From Amoebophrya sp. A120 (Eukaryota > Sar > Dinophyceae > Syndiniales > Amoebophryaceae), in assembly GCA_905178155.1 (NCBI GenBank), contig CAJINV010000005.1:6249207-6313206 (forward strand): a stretch of 64,000 nt of DNA, read 5' to 3'. Position numbers and translations under genes: made by a program. The notes beneath the pieces are model-generated. The model did not search any database and was not told the DNA's origin. It saw nothing but the letters and a program-made list of their open reading frames with translations. Each line of letters starts with the position of its first letter. The stretch's first letter is position 1. This document shows positions 9,939 through 21,166 of this stretch, piece after piece.

Positions 9939-11631
9939 TCAAGTCGCGACCCCGAGCATTTGCAGTAAGTTAAATCCGTATTTCAATTCCGGTTTCGAGG
10001 TTCGCGTTGGATCCAGGTAGGCCTGTGTCGCGCTGGTATCCACGTACACATTTCGCTCGTCCCGCTTGTGCATCTTGTCCGTTTCCGCCTTCTCCAACGC
10101 CCCACCGTCGTCCCCGCTATTCTCCTTGTCCCCGTTATCGACCACGGTTTCAAACTTGCGCACCGATTGCGGCTCGCCGGTTTTCTCGAACTCTTCATTC
10201 CTCTCCTCCGGCGTCCGGTTATCGACGCTGGACCGGGAAAATTCCTCGGTCGCCACGCCGTCCGCCTTCGGCGGCTTATGGCGTTCTCAATTGTTACATC
10301 GCCAACTGTTCTTACATGAATTTGTGATGCCAGAATGGCAAAAGTGGAAGGGGGGGCCTGCGCGTCTTGCATGACAGGTTTGGCACAGATTTACACGCTG
10401 TTGAGCCCTCCGAGAATTTGTCATGCGAAGCAGCTTGATCGTCTGGTGGCTCATGGTCCTTTTGCATGACAAATCACGTATACAAGCGAGAATGTAACAT
10501 CTGAGAGCGCCATACGGTTCGTCGTGCGGTTCGGACCCGAGCTCCTCGTAGGTTTTGTATCCTGAGTAAACACGTCCCCACCACATAGTCAAGATGGGCA
10601 ATATGCTAGACAAGTCAGCCAGCTTTGGCTATTGCGCATGACAAGCTTGGCCTCGTATTGTAATCCTGTTTAGCTCGTTTAGCAAGCAGCATCACAGATC
10701 TAGCCTGCTATGCTGACTGGAACATTACAACTTCCAAAACACGACGAGAAAACGCTTCTCATGGGGCTCCGCATGAGAAACACTTTGAGATTGAGCATGC
10801 AGGTTTGCATGACAACTATGGGGTGGCGACGTTTTTACTCAGGGTATTTTGATGTTCGGATTCAGAGTACCGTACGTCGACGGCTTCTTCGGGATATACG
10901 TCGCGCCGGTGAACGGGATGTCCTTTTCCTCCTTGTACAGGTCCGCGTACTATCAACTGCAGAAGTGTCCGCTTCTGGAAGAGTCGGGGCTTGTCATGCA
11001 CATTTTGCATGACCCGTGAGGTTTTCCTTGCTGGTGCTAGCAACACAGATTTTTTGAGAGCCTCTTGATGCTAATTACGCATGAGAAACGCCCTCGCCGC
11101 GTGCCAAGAACTGAGTCCTCTTGCTGCTCATGCAACACAGATATTGTTAGAATCCGCAGACAGCATTACAAGTTCCACTCTTCCAGAGCTAGACACATTT
11201 GCAATCCATACGTACTCGTTGCCCGCTTTGTGGTACACGTTTCGCGAGCCTTTCCCGTGCGCGTTGTGCCCCCCGCTCTTCAACGTCAGGCCGTAGATGT
11301 CCCGCGCGCCCGTATCGTACCGCATGTACCCGTTGTTCTGGTGTTGCAGCTCGGGCGTCAAGGATTCGAACTGGTTCAGCTGTTTCAGCGCCTGGTTCCC
11401 CAGCGCGGTGGCGGAGGAAGCGAGGGTCTTCGCGTAGGTGGAGGAAATCAGGGCGCGCTGGAGGGCGCCGCCGGACTGGTTCACCAGTTCCTCATACCAC
11501 TCCCCGATCGCGGGTGGGTACACGTCGTGCTCGGACTGGGCGCAACCGGGAGGAGAAGCGCCCAACGTGTAGGGGTCCTTCCCGACGTGGGGGGCGCCAT
11601 TTACAAGGGAAACCTCGGAAAGGAAGGGCAT
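9939..11631 (-). CDS. Unknown 296-residue protein
   Basis: ATG at 11631; exons 11631-11211, 10945-10847, 10552-10515 and 10271-9939; 891 coding nt after removing three introners. The family is not recognised. The N-terminal 140 residues include a Gly/His/Arg-rich segment (SGGHNAHGKGSRNVY). The centre has KDIPFTGATYIPKKPSTYGT, followed by a Pro-rich, acidic, Lys/Glu-rich stretch (about residues 185-250) that looks disordered. The protein ends with ELKYGFNLLQMLGVAT. There is no signal peptide or membrane span. Three different introner families (B, F, D) are packed into 930 bp of the gene with exons of only 99 and 38 nt between them. Confidence 0.8.
10277..10514. mobile_element. Introner, family D
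   Basis: Left TATGGCGTTCTCAATTG, right GAGAGCGCCATA. TSD CGGCT/CGGTT, one mismatch. Removal joins HDEP/PKADG. Confidence 0.9.
10558..10846. mobile_element. Introner, family F
   Basis: Left TATCCTGAGTAAACACGTCC, right GACGTTTTTACTCAGGGTA. TSD TTTTG, exact. Removal joins PNIK/TYEEL. Confidence 0.92.
10951..11210. mobile_element. Introner, family B, diverged TIR
   Basis: The left TIR has TGCAGAAGTGTCCGCTTCTG in place of the usual GTCTGGGTCTG; the right has AGAGCTAGACACATTTGCA. TSD CGTAC, exact. Removal joins AGNEY/ADLYK. Confidence 0.88.
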
Positions 11632-12009
11632 TTTGTTGGCTTTTTAGATTTTGATCGGAAGAGGTTCATGTGCAGTTTCCTTCGAAAATAAGAACTTCAG
11701 CTGAGGATGTGTATATCAAGAATATCGTTTCCGCGATATAAACACAGACGATCAATATCTCTCGTTCCCTCACTACGCACAGCATCTTCAAAAATATAAG
11801 TCGATGGCGAAAGCATGTCTACCCTCAGCGTATGAATTTGAAGAAGATGATACTGATACACAGAGTCGTATTATACTTTGTGCCTTTCGTATACGCCCGC
11901 TCATCACCCAATCATGGATGTGCGAGCCGGAGGGAAAGCGATAACACCAAAGCGCTCGTCAATTTGCTTGCAGCCGAGAGCGAAGGAAGCTTTCCGCGAT
12001 AAGGCGGGT
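11632..12009. other. Intergenic, AT-richer spacer before GC island
   Basis: Upstream flank of the gene starting at 11631. No feature is seen; base composition shifts abruptly to GC-rich near 12010. Confidence 0.5.
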
Positions 12010-13250
12010 CAATGAATTTGCTCGGTTACATCGCAGATGGGCCGTCCATGCAACGAAGCCGACGACGACTGGCTGCTGGTGCAGGAACCGACGCCAACGA
12101 CAGGGCGGAAGAACAACCTCCACAACGGGCCGCACGCTCATGCTGCGCCAGTAAAAGTAAAGGCGCCAGGCTGCGAAAAGTGCGCGAGCGGGCGCATGCG
12201 GAAAGAGGCCAGGCGCCACTGGCCTCCCAAGTAAGCGCGCCGCCGGAACGGTCCACGCGCCCCCCGCAGAAATCGGCGCCACCCTCCCTAGAACGAAGAA
12301 ACACAACACGCGCAGGCACCGCATGGCTGGGCTGCCGTGCCCCCCCCCTCTGAAGGCCCCGGGCGCGGGGGGGCGGGCCCCGGGTGTCCAGCCCGAAAGC
12401 GCAAGTGCTTGGCACGGCGCGCCCGCTTGGCCATTATCGCTCTGCGGCACCTGCTGCGTTCCGCCGCTTGCATGCGTCCAGACCGCCCGGGCTCGTGCAT
12501 TTGTTTCTGAGTGCCCCGCCTCCGGCCAAGAGATCGGCGCCAAGCGCCCGGCCTGCGAGGGCTCGACGTAACCCAAGCACCACTCTAATCCATCGCGGCA
12601 AAGGTCCGCCTGCGGTGTGGCTTTGTCGCGTCCAATAGAAGCCGCAAACCACACAGGCGCGCGCGGCCCCCTGGATACGCAGCGGGCGCAATTGCCGGCG
12701 TTTCGCCCTTGGTTTGCGAGGGCTACCCCATCCGTCCCCGGCTGACCGCTGGCGCGCCGGCGCGGGGCCGGCGTTTCGGCTAGTTTTTCTCTGTGGGGGC
12801 CGGCTTCTGGCGCGCGGTGTATCTCCGCGCGCTTTTCTTCCTTGGCCACTTCTTCCTTGGCCAACGCGCTGCCTTGGAAGATGGCTGCGATGCCCGCGCT
12901 CTCTATTTGCGAGGCCCTTCCCAAGTCTTTGCAAGTGAGCTACCACGGCAATGGCCAGACCCCCGCGAGCAGATCGCCCACGAAACGGCCGCGAGCCTGC
13001 CTAACAAAAAAGCGAAGGCGCCCGGCCTTGCTCGGCGCCGGCCCGGCCCGCCCGCCGGCAGCGGCACCCAAGCGCCCCGCTTTTATTTGGGGCAGCCCGG
13101 GCGGCACCCGCGGGCCCGCTCCCGGCGGACATCGGGCAGCGGACTTGCAGACCGCCCGGCCGCCTTGCCCTTCCCGCGAGCCTTGCGCGCCGCCTCGGCT
13201 TCCTGCGAATTGCCCCGAGAACCTTCGTAAAGATGGAAGCGATTTGTTTT
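12010..13250. other. GC-rich island 1, no gene supported
   Basis: About 1.24 kb of very GC-rich sequence (runs such as CCCCCCCCTCTGAAGG and GCGGGGGGGCGGGCC) bounded by normal AT-richer DNA. Long open stretches exist on both strands simply because stop codons are rare in such sequence. They show no domain, no consistent frame and a composition dominated by Arg, Ala, Gly and Pro. No introner lies inside. A second island of similar size lies at 61500-62690; I see no obvious sequence identity between them. Confidence 0.6.
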
Positions 13251-13680
13251 TCGACCAGGGGCGCCAAGGTCGCTCTCAATTTCTGGCTCGCCATATAACA
13301 GTAGCACGATTAAACAGGAACCTCGAAGGCTCTCACTTTCCGTCTCGACGACCGACAATCGATAACTCGAGGCGAAGTTGTCCGAACAGGATACAGTGGA
13401 GAGGAAGCTGTCTTATTCTTCTTTCCAGCTTTAATTCTTCGGAAGCGGACTCATAATTCCAAATCAAACAATAGCTCTACAGGTCCTGTCGCTTATTTGA
13501 AATTTTCTTGACCAACGCGTGCTGATGCTTTCAGCGAAACCTGTGATCACCTCCCGCAACCACATCGCATCTGTCCCATCAACCTCCTTCTATCACGCGA
13601 CCTTCGCAGCTGATGACTCCTGTAGATCCTCCTCCCTCTCTTACCGCCCAACACATCAAGAACTGCACCCGGTTCTGTGG
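13251..13680. other. Intergenic, 3' flank of kleisin gene
   Basis: About 430 bp between the GC island and the stop codon at 13681. No terminator or polyadenylation signal is confidently recognised. Confidence 0.5.
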
Positions 13681-16600
13681 TCATTTCTTCGCGAACAACT
13701 TACTTGCGGCGGCGGAGCTGCTGGTTTTGGCCGCGAACGCCCGCTGCACCGGTGACATGTCGGCCTTGGACTTCATTTTCGGTTTTTTCGGTTTCCGCAG
13801 CCCGACGTCATCCGTCTCCGGCTCGTCCGTCCACTTTAACCCTTATCCTGTGCAAAAGTATCGCACTCGTACTAATTGCAATCATGCATGACAAATCTTG
13901 TTTCTTAGCGAAATCAGCATTACAAGTTTCATTTTTTCTTCTGGAAAAATTTGTATTGCGATTTATACTAGTACGATACTTTTGCAATGCATAACCCTTT
14001 TGTGACGACGATGTCCCCAAATTTCTCCTCCTATCAAATGCAAATATGTCTGGGCCTGGGAGATTGTAAGACTTGTAATGCTCGGCTGACACGAGACAAA
14101 GATCTGTCATGCACGTTGCGCTTCTACCGAGCTGCTTTATTGTAATGCAAGAGCGCAGTTTTTCATGCAGTTTACACAAGACCTAGTCCTCGCTCAGAAA
14201 CTTGTCGTGCGTGTCACCGTATTGGAGGTTGCTTGTGATCCGCAAATTAGCATCACAACTTTCCAGACCCAGACATATTTGCAATGCATACGTCCTGCGC
14301 CACGTCAATCACCGACATGGTTTTCAAAACCAGCATCTCGAAAAAGCACCCGGCCTATCATATGTAAAAACGTCACCACCCACGAGTCAAGATGGGGATC
14401 TCGCAACAGAAGTCGAAAAGTGTTGGGAGTTAAGCATGACAAGTTCCTGTCTGCATTGTAGCGCAGTTTAGCAAGTACAGCCGCAACACAAACCAATCTA
14501 CTCATCCTGTTTACAGCATGACAGAGTCCAAAACACGATTGGAAATGCCTCTCACGGGGATGCGCATTACAACTCTTCCTGTAACTGCAAATCTGCATGA
14601 CAACTCTGGGGTGGGGACGATTTTCCTCAGGATACGGCCAGGGCCTTCTTCTTGTCCATCACGTGGAGGAAGGTGGGCTCTTGCTGCTCGCACACGTCCA
14701 GGTAGCTGAAAGTCGGCTCGACGGTTTTCTCCCCGTCCTCCTCGTTTTTTAAGTCGTCCAAGTGGTCGTGGCCATGTTTTTCCTTGTTCTCCTCGTATTT
14801 CCCGGAGATGAACTGGTGCATCTTCGCCGTTATGCATGGCAAAACTATCGTACTGCTTAATACGAATCTTCGCACGAGAACAAATGATCTTCCCAAACGG
14901 AAGCGGAACAAGTTCATGCAGGTTCAGGCAATCAAAAGTCGATCTGTCATGCTCGTCCGTGGCTGCAATCAGTATTAAAACATGAGTACGATAAACTTTT
15001 ACAGGGGATAGCCGTCCGGGCACTGTAACCGGTAATGTTTTCCTCTTCCTGGTCCTGGTTGTCGCCGGTGGTGCCCGCGATTTCGACCTGTAGGTATGCA
15101 GGAAAAAAACATTGTTAGTGTAAGTTTGTGATGCGCAACACGCATTAGATGATTGCGTCTGTTATGCTGGACATGCATTGCAGGGTCCATTCAAGCGCGT
15201 TTTGACGTGCTATCTGCGCATGACAGGTTTCTGCTGTCATGCCAGACACATTTGTAATGCTGATCAGCCAAAAAAGTTACACCTAGAATCTTTCTCTCTT
15301 GGATAGTAGGTGGATGTCGTTTTCTTATTTTCACAAGAACATAATCTGTTTCATCACGATGCAAAAATGAGGCACAAGTATGTATAGTTCTCTGTAAAAA
15401 GCACTAGCAACACGACAAAGTCAGTTTTTACAGTTTGCCGACGCTGCATCATAAAGAAGTACAAAAAAAACAATTTACCACTTCCATCATGGTTTTTGGT
15501 TTCTGCAGGTTGATCAACTTCAGGTCCTCGTCCATGCCTTTGAACGGTGACGGAGTGTTGCCAAACGCGGAGCCGCCGAAGATTGGAGAGTTGCCAAACC
15601 GCTGCTCTTGCTCCTCGGACAATCTTCGCTGCCTTTTCCATATCCTGTGCAAAAGTATCGCACTCGTAGTAATCGCAATCATGCATTACAAATTTTCATC
15701 CCAAGGCAAAACAGCATTACAAACTCCATTTGTCATGCCGAGCTTCTAATTTGTAATGCGATTACTACTAGCACGACGCTTTTGGTTTTGCAATTCATAT
15801 TCCAGGCCTCTTGATTTTTCTCCTCGTCAGACTCGTCCTCGAATTGCACCTGACTGTTCCGTCGTTTTCGCGGAGACCCGAAAATGTCGTCCTGCTTGCC
15901 CATCGGGTTAAAATTCGAGTTCGACAGAAGCGGTTGTTGGTCTGTATTGCCTTTTTGATTTGAAAGCAGAACATCTTGTTCCCCGGAGATGGAAAAATCG
16001 ATCTTCCTGCCCGAGGCATGATTACGGAAACTATAACTAGTAGTGTCGTCACGGAAATCAATATCGCCAAACTGCACAGCACCGCCATCGGGGTTCTTGC
16101 CAAAGCAAGCAGTAGAGTCGTTGTTATTTATGTCATCAGGGGAGTCGCCAATAGAATTATTTGTGCAATTTGTACTAGGGGTTCTTTTGGGGTTATTTTT
16201 CTGTAAGCTGTTTTTTCTATCACTGGCACCAGCTGGAGGAACTACTTCTATTGCTGCATCTTCCACTTCATCTGGGCTGCCGTCGAGCAGAATTGGCAGC
16301 ACTTCTACTTCTTGTGTCGCTTTATTTTTAGAACTTCTGCCCCTATTACTACCTCCGGACCTCAGATTTTCTAGCGCATCAGATATCTGCGAGTAGTCGC
16401 AGCGCGCATCCGGAGCAAAGGCGTTGTTTTTCCGGTCTCTACGCCGGAAATCAAACTTGCTTTTCGTCTCCTGTACAAGAGCCACGTTCTTATGTTCGTG
16501 CGCCGACGATGAAGATGAATCAAAACGACCTACTACACCAGCTTCACGACTACGTGAAGCATTTGAACCATCAGAGCCACGAATAACAAGGGGTGGTGAA

Positions 16601-19600
16601 CTACGAACCAAACTAGAAGAATCATCAGAAGTCTTACGCCGCCCCCTCCAGTGCGCGTAGACGTGGAACTCGGCCATTTGGTGGTTGAACGTCATCGCCA
16701 TGTGCGGCCTGCCGCCTTTCGGGAAGGGCAGATGATGAAACTCCTTCAGGATCGTATCAGATGTAAAAATGTCTGGGTCTGGAAGAGTGCAGGTTTGCTA
16801 TGCTTGTCTGGCATGACTCTCAAATCTGTCATGCACGTTACCCGAGAACGCCACTTTTCTGTCATGCAGAAACGTAGTTTGTCATGCAGAATAGGCAGCA
16901 CCTAGAAGCTCAGAAACTTGTCATGCTGAGCCAGCATTTATGGCCCCCTCATGATACGCCACCCAGCATCACAAGTTTCCAGACCCAGACATTTTTACAC
17001 TTGATAGATCGCTTTCATGTGCACCTTTTCCGGGTCGTTGCTGAAGAGCGGCAATGTGAATTTCTTCCGTCTCGAGATGTTTTTTCGCATCTCCTCGTAT
17101 GCTGAGCAAAAACATTCCCACCCCAGAGTCAAGTTGGGAACTTAGCAACACTAATCCAGAAGTTTTGCGGGGAAGCATGACAAGTTTCTCTCTGTATTGT
17201 AGTGCAGGGTAGCAAGCACAACCGCATCACAAAGCCATTCTCCCATCCTGCTTACAGCATTACGAATACCAAAACACGATGGGGAATGCCTGTCATGCGG
17301 GCCCGCATTCCAATTGTTGCTGTAATTGCAAACCTGCATGACAACTCTGGTATGGGGACGTTTTCGCTGCGGATACCTCGTCTGTCAGCGTCAACTTCTC
17401 CCGGTCGGGCCCGTCGGGTTGGAGTTGCTTGAAAAAGGTCAGGATTTTCTGCTGCTCCGAGACGAGTGGCTTCTGCTTTTTGCTTTTCAACAGCGTCTGC
17501 GGATCCTGGTATGGCGTTCTCAAACGTTACACTCTCAACTCTTACATGATACTGTCATGCAAAAGTGCCTGCAGCCGGCAGATGATCGAGCTGCTTCGCA
17601 TGACAAATTTCGGAAGAGCTAAAAAGCATCTAAATCTGCGCCAAACTTGTAATGCAAAAGGCGCATTCTTCCTCCTTTCACTCTTGCCAGTCTTGCATTA
17701 CAAATTCATGTGACAGTTGAGAGTGTAACGTTTGAGAACTCCATACCTGGGGTTGTTGTCCGGGTATGGCGGAGGAGGAGGCGCTGGGCTGGTTTCCGGG
17801 TTCGATGCCCGGTATTGCTTGCTGCTGACCACCGTCTCCGGCCAACCCTAGACCACCAAGCCCAATTGGTGCAGCTCCTCCAGGCTGTAACACCACCTGT
17901 TGTGCCCGGTCGAGTAAGGTGTTTGGGTCCAGGAGAAATGGTGTGTTGTTCACTTGTTGCTGCTGAAAGGGCGTGGGGTTGTTCGTTTGATTCGATTGCA
18001 GGAACTGGTTCACGGAGTTCGGCGTCCCGGCGCCGTCCTGTAAACCACCGCCGGGGGTTTCCGGGGGTTTGCCCAATATTGGCAACCCGGTCACGGGGTC
18101 GAGCATTGGGGTCTGGCCGAACAGATTTTGGGCCGCGAGGTCCTGCGGGGCGCCGACGGGGGTGGGGAGCTGTGGGTGGATTTTTGTCGTGAAAAATTGC
18201 CGTCGCAGACGACTGCACAAAATTTTTGTCATGCAGAATCGGCGGCACCAACCAGACTCACAAGCAACATAAAGCAAGAACCATCAGTGCGGCGTATCAA
18301 CATGCATACAGTTCTTCTTCAACAATAGCGAAAACTACTCTTACATCGTCTCCAAACCCAGCCCCGGCTGCGGGCGTGCCGGCGACGTTGTTGACACCGC
18401 CTACTACACTTGCGTTCCCCATTTCCACGTCAAGGTTTAGGTCGGGCATGGGTGCGTCGTTGCCGAAATCCATGTCCATGTCCATGCCAGTGGAGTCCCT
18501 CTTCCCGGGCGAGTCGGGGTCCTCTTCCGGGTAGTCAAAGACCGGCAAGTCCTGCAACACGAGCATGTTGTCGTGCCCCTGTTCGATTTCCAACTCCTCC
18601 AGCACGTCGCGCTTGCGGTTGTGTTGCTGTAGTAGACGTATGGAAGCGTCAGGTTTGAAATCGTCAAAGTTGAAATAATTTGTAATGCATAAAATGCATG
18701 ACCCGAGGCACGTGTGTTGCAGAGCAGGCAAGTGAGGCCGATTGTAAGCCTGGTTGGGGTTACAGCTCGAGCTGCTAAAGTAGCATGAGAAAATCGCTCT
18801 TCTTTGCCTAAACAGCATGACAAACTGGATTTAAGGGCCACCAAGATTTGTCATGCGCCACTTGGAAACTGGGTTCCAACTGGCATCCATTTTGTGCATG
18901 ACAAATTATTTTAACTTTGTCGATTTCAACTCTGACACATCCATAAGACGTGTGTTTCTTGTAATTAGGTGGTGTCAACATGCTGATACCCTACGCAACA
19001 CAAATTCATGTACTATACAGGAGCTACAACCCAACACAAATCCTATTTATACGTATTTACCACTTGTTCCGGCATAGTAATGGCTGTTCTTTCCGCTTTG
19101 TGCCTGGACGTTGCCCAGTCGACCTGTTTCCCGTCTAAATCGTTTTGGAATAATTTCTCCTCCTCCACGACCCCCTCCGCGTTGATATTCCCTTGCTGCA
19201 TCATGTGTCGCTGTGCCTTCGTGTAGCCATCTGGGTTGTTGTTGATTTGGTTCGCCTCGTCCAGGATGTTCTTCTTGTCATACTCCCAATTCGCCTTCAT
19301 CAAACTGTAATTCGCTTCCGCATATCGAATGCAAAAATGTCTGGGTCTGGAAACTTGTGATGCAAAAAGTGGATGCTAGCCGGACTGCAATACGCAGCCC
19401 AGCATGACAAATTTTTGAGCTGCTATGTGTTGCGTATTCCGCATGAGGAGCTGCGTTTTTGCATGACAGATAGGCGAAGCTTTTCGCGCCCATGCATCAC
19501 AGATTCTCGTGTCATGTGACATGACATGACTCATGTCAGACATGCATGACAAATGTCAGAATCTTCCAGACCCAGACATTTTTGCAATCCATACCACATC

Positions 19601-21166
19601 CGCGTCGTTCTGCTCCTGTTTCATGTCCAACACCCGCACCCCGCCGAAAATCAGCGTCGCGTTATGCATTGCAAAAGCATCGTACTAGTATGAATTGCAT
19701 TACAAATTTGCTCAGCATGAGAAATAAGGTTTGTCATGCTGTTTTACCTTTGGATGGAGATTTGTAATGCACAACTGCGATTACTACGAGTACGATACTT
19801 TTGCATTTCATACGCGTGCTCCCGGAGCCACGACGGGTGCGACATGAGTTCGTCTTTTTCTTCTTTCGTCAACGGCTATCAAATGCAAAAATGTCTGGGT
19901 CTCGAAGGTTCTGAGACTTGTTATGCACGCCCTAGCGTCGCATATTTTTAGAGGGCTTCCTGATGCCTACTCCGCATGACAAACGCCCTCCCTTCGTAGC
20001 ACTACTCCTCCTACTCCTCTTGCACTTGCTGGTCATGCAATACAAATTTTTTTAGAGTCCAAAGTTAGCATCACAAGTTCCAACCTTCCAGAACCAGACC
20101 CAGACACTTTTGCACTTGATAACGGCCGTTGCGGCACTATTTCCCCGTTTTCATCGACATACTCCGATTTGTACACTGTACTTGCGGTTGCTTGTCGCAC
20201 GAACTCTACGAGAGGGAAGTCCCGGGCCGCCTGCGGTTTCATCGATTTCTCGTTGTAAGCCACCTGGAACAGCTGCCGACTCGGTCCGTCGAGGTGGGCG
20301 CCCGCGAGGGTGTTTTCCTCCTCGTTCTCCGTGCCGGATTTTTTGTTTTTGTCCTCATTGTCGTTGACAAAATCGCCATCGTCGGCGCCGAGCTTCAGCG
20401 CTTGTTTATTTTTCTTCGGCGCCATATTTTTTCCTTTAATATTTTTTCCGTCAGCAGATGAAATTTCGCCTCTAGCGAGTTTTTGTAAATACGGTGCCTG
20501 GTGCTCTATGTTATAGACACTGTACCCCCTATCGACCACTTTTCCGTTCTGTTTTTTCTTATTTTGAAACTGCAATTCAGACCAGGGAATATTTGGCGTA
20601 AGTGTAGTCGGAAAACCACCGGGGCGTAGATGCCAGGAAATAAGAATCTTCGGGGTCCTAGGGAGGTTCTTCTTCTTTTCCTCATCTTCATTGTGCTCCC
20701 TATCAAGAAACGCGCCAGGACGATTCTTGTATCGATTAAAGCGACCAAGAGAAGCATCCAAGTGGGACTGGGTGGAAAACGAATTATAATTTATTGCTGC
20801 TGCAGCTGCACTAGAACTACTACGACTACTGGTACTACTACTAGATGAAGACACGGCAGCAGCTGCAGTGTTTGCTCTTTGATGTGTTTCATCTTCTTTC
20901 AAAAACAGGTCGGCAAATCTACTACTGTTTCTAGCATTTAAAGCCTTTGACTTGATAGAAGAAGACCCTCTAGCAGAGGACGACGACGGATTGGTGTTTC
21001 CAACTCTGTTATACTTCACATCACGACCTTGCTCACCTTGCTTATGTTTACTACTTGCGCTTGCTCCTCCGCCACCACCTGCCCCGTCAGTGTGCGAAGC
21101 TGAGGACAAACTCTTGTTCCTTTGTTCCGAAAGGAATTCTTCGAAAATCGACTTCTTTGGTGGCAT
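13681..21166 (-). CDS. Alpha-kleisin, RAD21/SCC1/REC8-like cohesin subunit
   Basis: Kleisins close the SMC ring of cohesin in the nucleus. The start is ATG 21166 (MPPKKSIFEEF) and the stop TGA at 13683-13681. About 1,340 residues are encoded in 16 or so exons. Near the C-terminus, GCFFEMLVLKTMSVIDVAQE followed by KFGDIVVTKG matches the family's C-terminal winged helix (type FLELLVLKxxxxIxLxQEEPFGDI). Upstream, RTAITMPEQ resembles the central ITLPE region that precedes acidic sequence in RAD21. Residues near LREHATLIFGGVRVLDMKQE resemble the N-terminal SMC3-binding domain (type SGxLLLGVVRIY), preceded here by an unusual Ser/Lys-rich 300-residue extension. Fourteen introns: 11 introners, GT-AG introns 18958-19052 and 18170-18344, and one unresolved near 15475-15320. 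Mitotic or meiotic identity cannot be told. Confidence 0.8.
13844..13993. mobile_element. Introner, family A
   Basis: TSD ACCCT, exact. Removal joins VVTKG/LKWTD just after the kleisin winged-helix motif. Confidence 0.92.
14032..14290. mobile_element. Introner, family B
   Basis: TSD CCTCC/CGTCC, one mismatch. Leaves a 33-nt exon on its right. Removal joins DVAQE/EKFGD inside the winged helix. Confidence 0.9.
14356..14634. mobile_element. Introner, family F
   Basis: TSD CGGCC, exact. TIR ATGTAAAAACGTCACCACCC. Removal joins KKALA/GCFFE. Confidence 0.92.
14831..15010. mobile_element. Introner, family A, diverged
   Basis: Left TIR GGCAAAACTATCGTACTGC, right GTACGATAAACTTTTACAGG. TSD GCCGT, exact. 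Removal joins YSART/AKMHQ. Confidence 0.88.
15095..15305. mobile_element. Introner, family C
   Basis: TSD GTAGG, exact. TIRs partly worn on the right (AGAATCTTTCTCTCTTGGATA). Removal joins DIHL/QVEIA. Confidence 0.88.
15320..15475 (-). other. Unresolved non-introner intron of the kleisin gene
   Basis: Non-coding, T-rich stretch between the exons ending KTMMEV and beginning NDIHL. No TIR or TSD. GT and AG are present nearby (AAGTGGTAAATTG; AAAATAAG) but no GT-AG pair gives the required phase, so the exact ends are open. Confidence 0.5.
15641..15799. mobile_element. Introner, family A
   Basis: TSD TTCCA, exact. The right end has an insertion (GCTTTTGGTTTTGCAATTCATA). Removal joins QEAW/KRQRR. 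Confidence 0.9.
16755..17006. mobile_element. Introner, family B
   Basis: TSD GATCG, exact. Closely similar throughout to 45972-46223. Removal joins VHMKA/ILKEF. Confidence 0.92.
17098..17375. mobile_element. Introner, family F
   Basis: TSD CCTCG, exact. Similar throughout to 14356-14634. Removal joins LTDE/EMRKN. Confidence 0.92.
17520..17745. mobile_element. Introner, family D
   Basis: TSD CCTGG, exact. Left TATGGCGTTCTCAAACG, right GTTTGAGAACTCCATA. Removal joins GQQPQ/DPQTL. Confidence 0.92.
18639..18945. mobile_element. Introner, family G
   Basis: Left TATGGAAGCGTCAGGTTTG, right CAACTCTGACACATCCATA. TSD AGACG, exact. Removal joins NTNTR/LLQQH. The second copy is at 47221-47538. Confidence 0.9.
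19323..19593. mobile_element. Introner, family B
   Basis: TSD CCGCA/CCACA, one mismatch. It carries an extra simple-repeat patch (CATGTGACATGACATGACTC) near 19513. Removal joins NDADV/EANYS. Confidence 0.9.
19663..19812. mobile_element. Introner, family A
   Basis: TSD CGCGT, exact. Removal joins LREHA/TLIFG. Confidence 0.92.
19877..20121. mobile_element. Introner, family B
   Basis: TSD ACGGC, exact. The right TIR has a local duplication (CCAGAACCAGACCCAGACAC). Removal joins PQRPL/TKEEK. Confidence 0.9.

Noticed and set aside
11959-13294. Long open frames on both strands in GC island 1
   Set aside because: Expected from scarcity of stop codons at very high GC; Arg/Ala/Gly/Pro composition on all frames and no domain.
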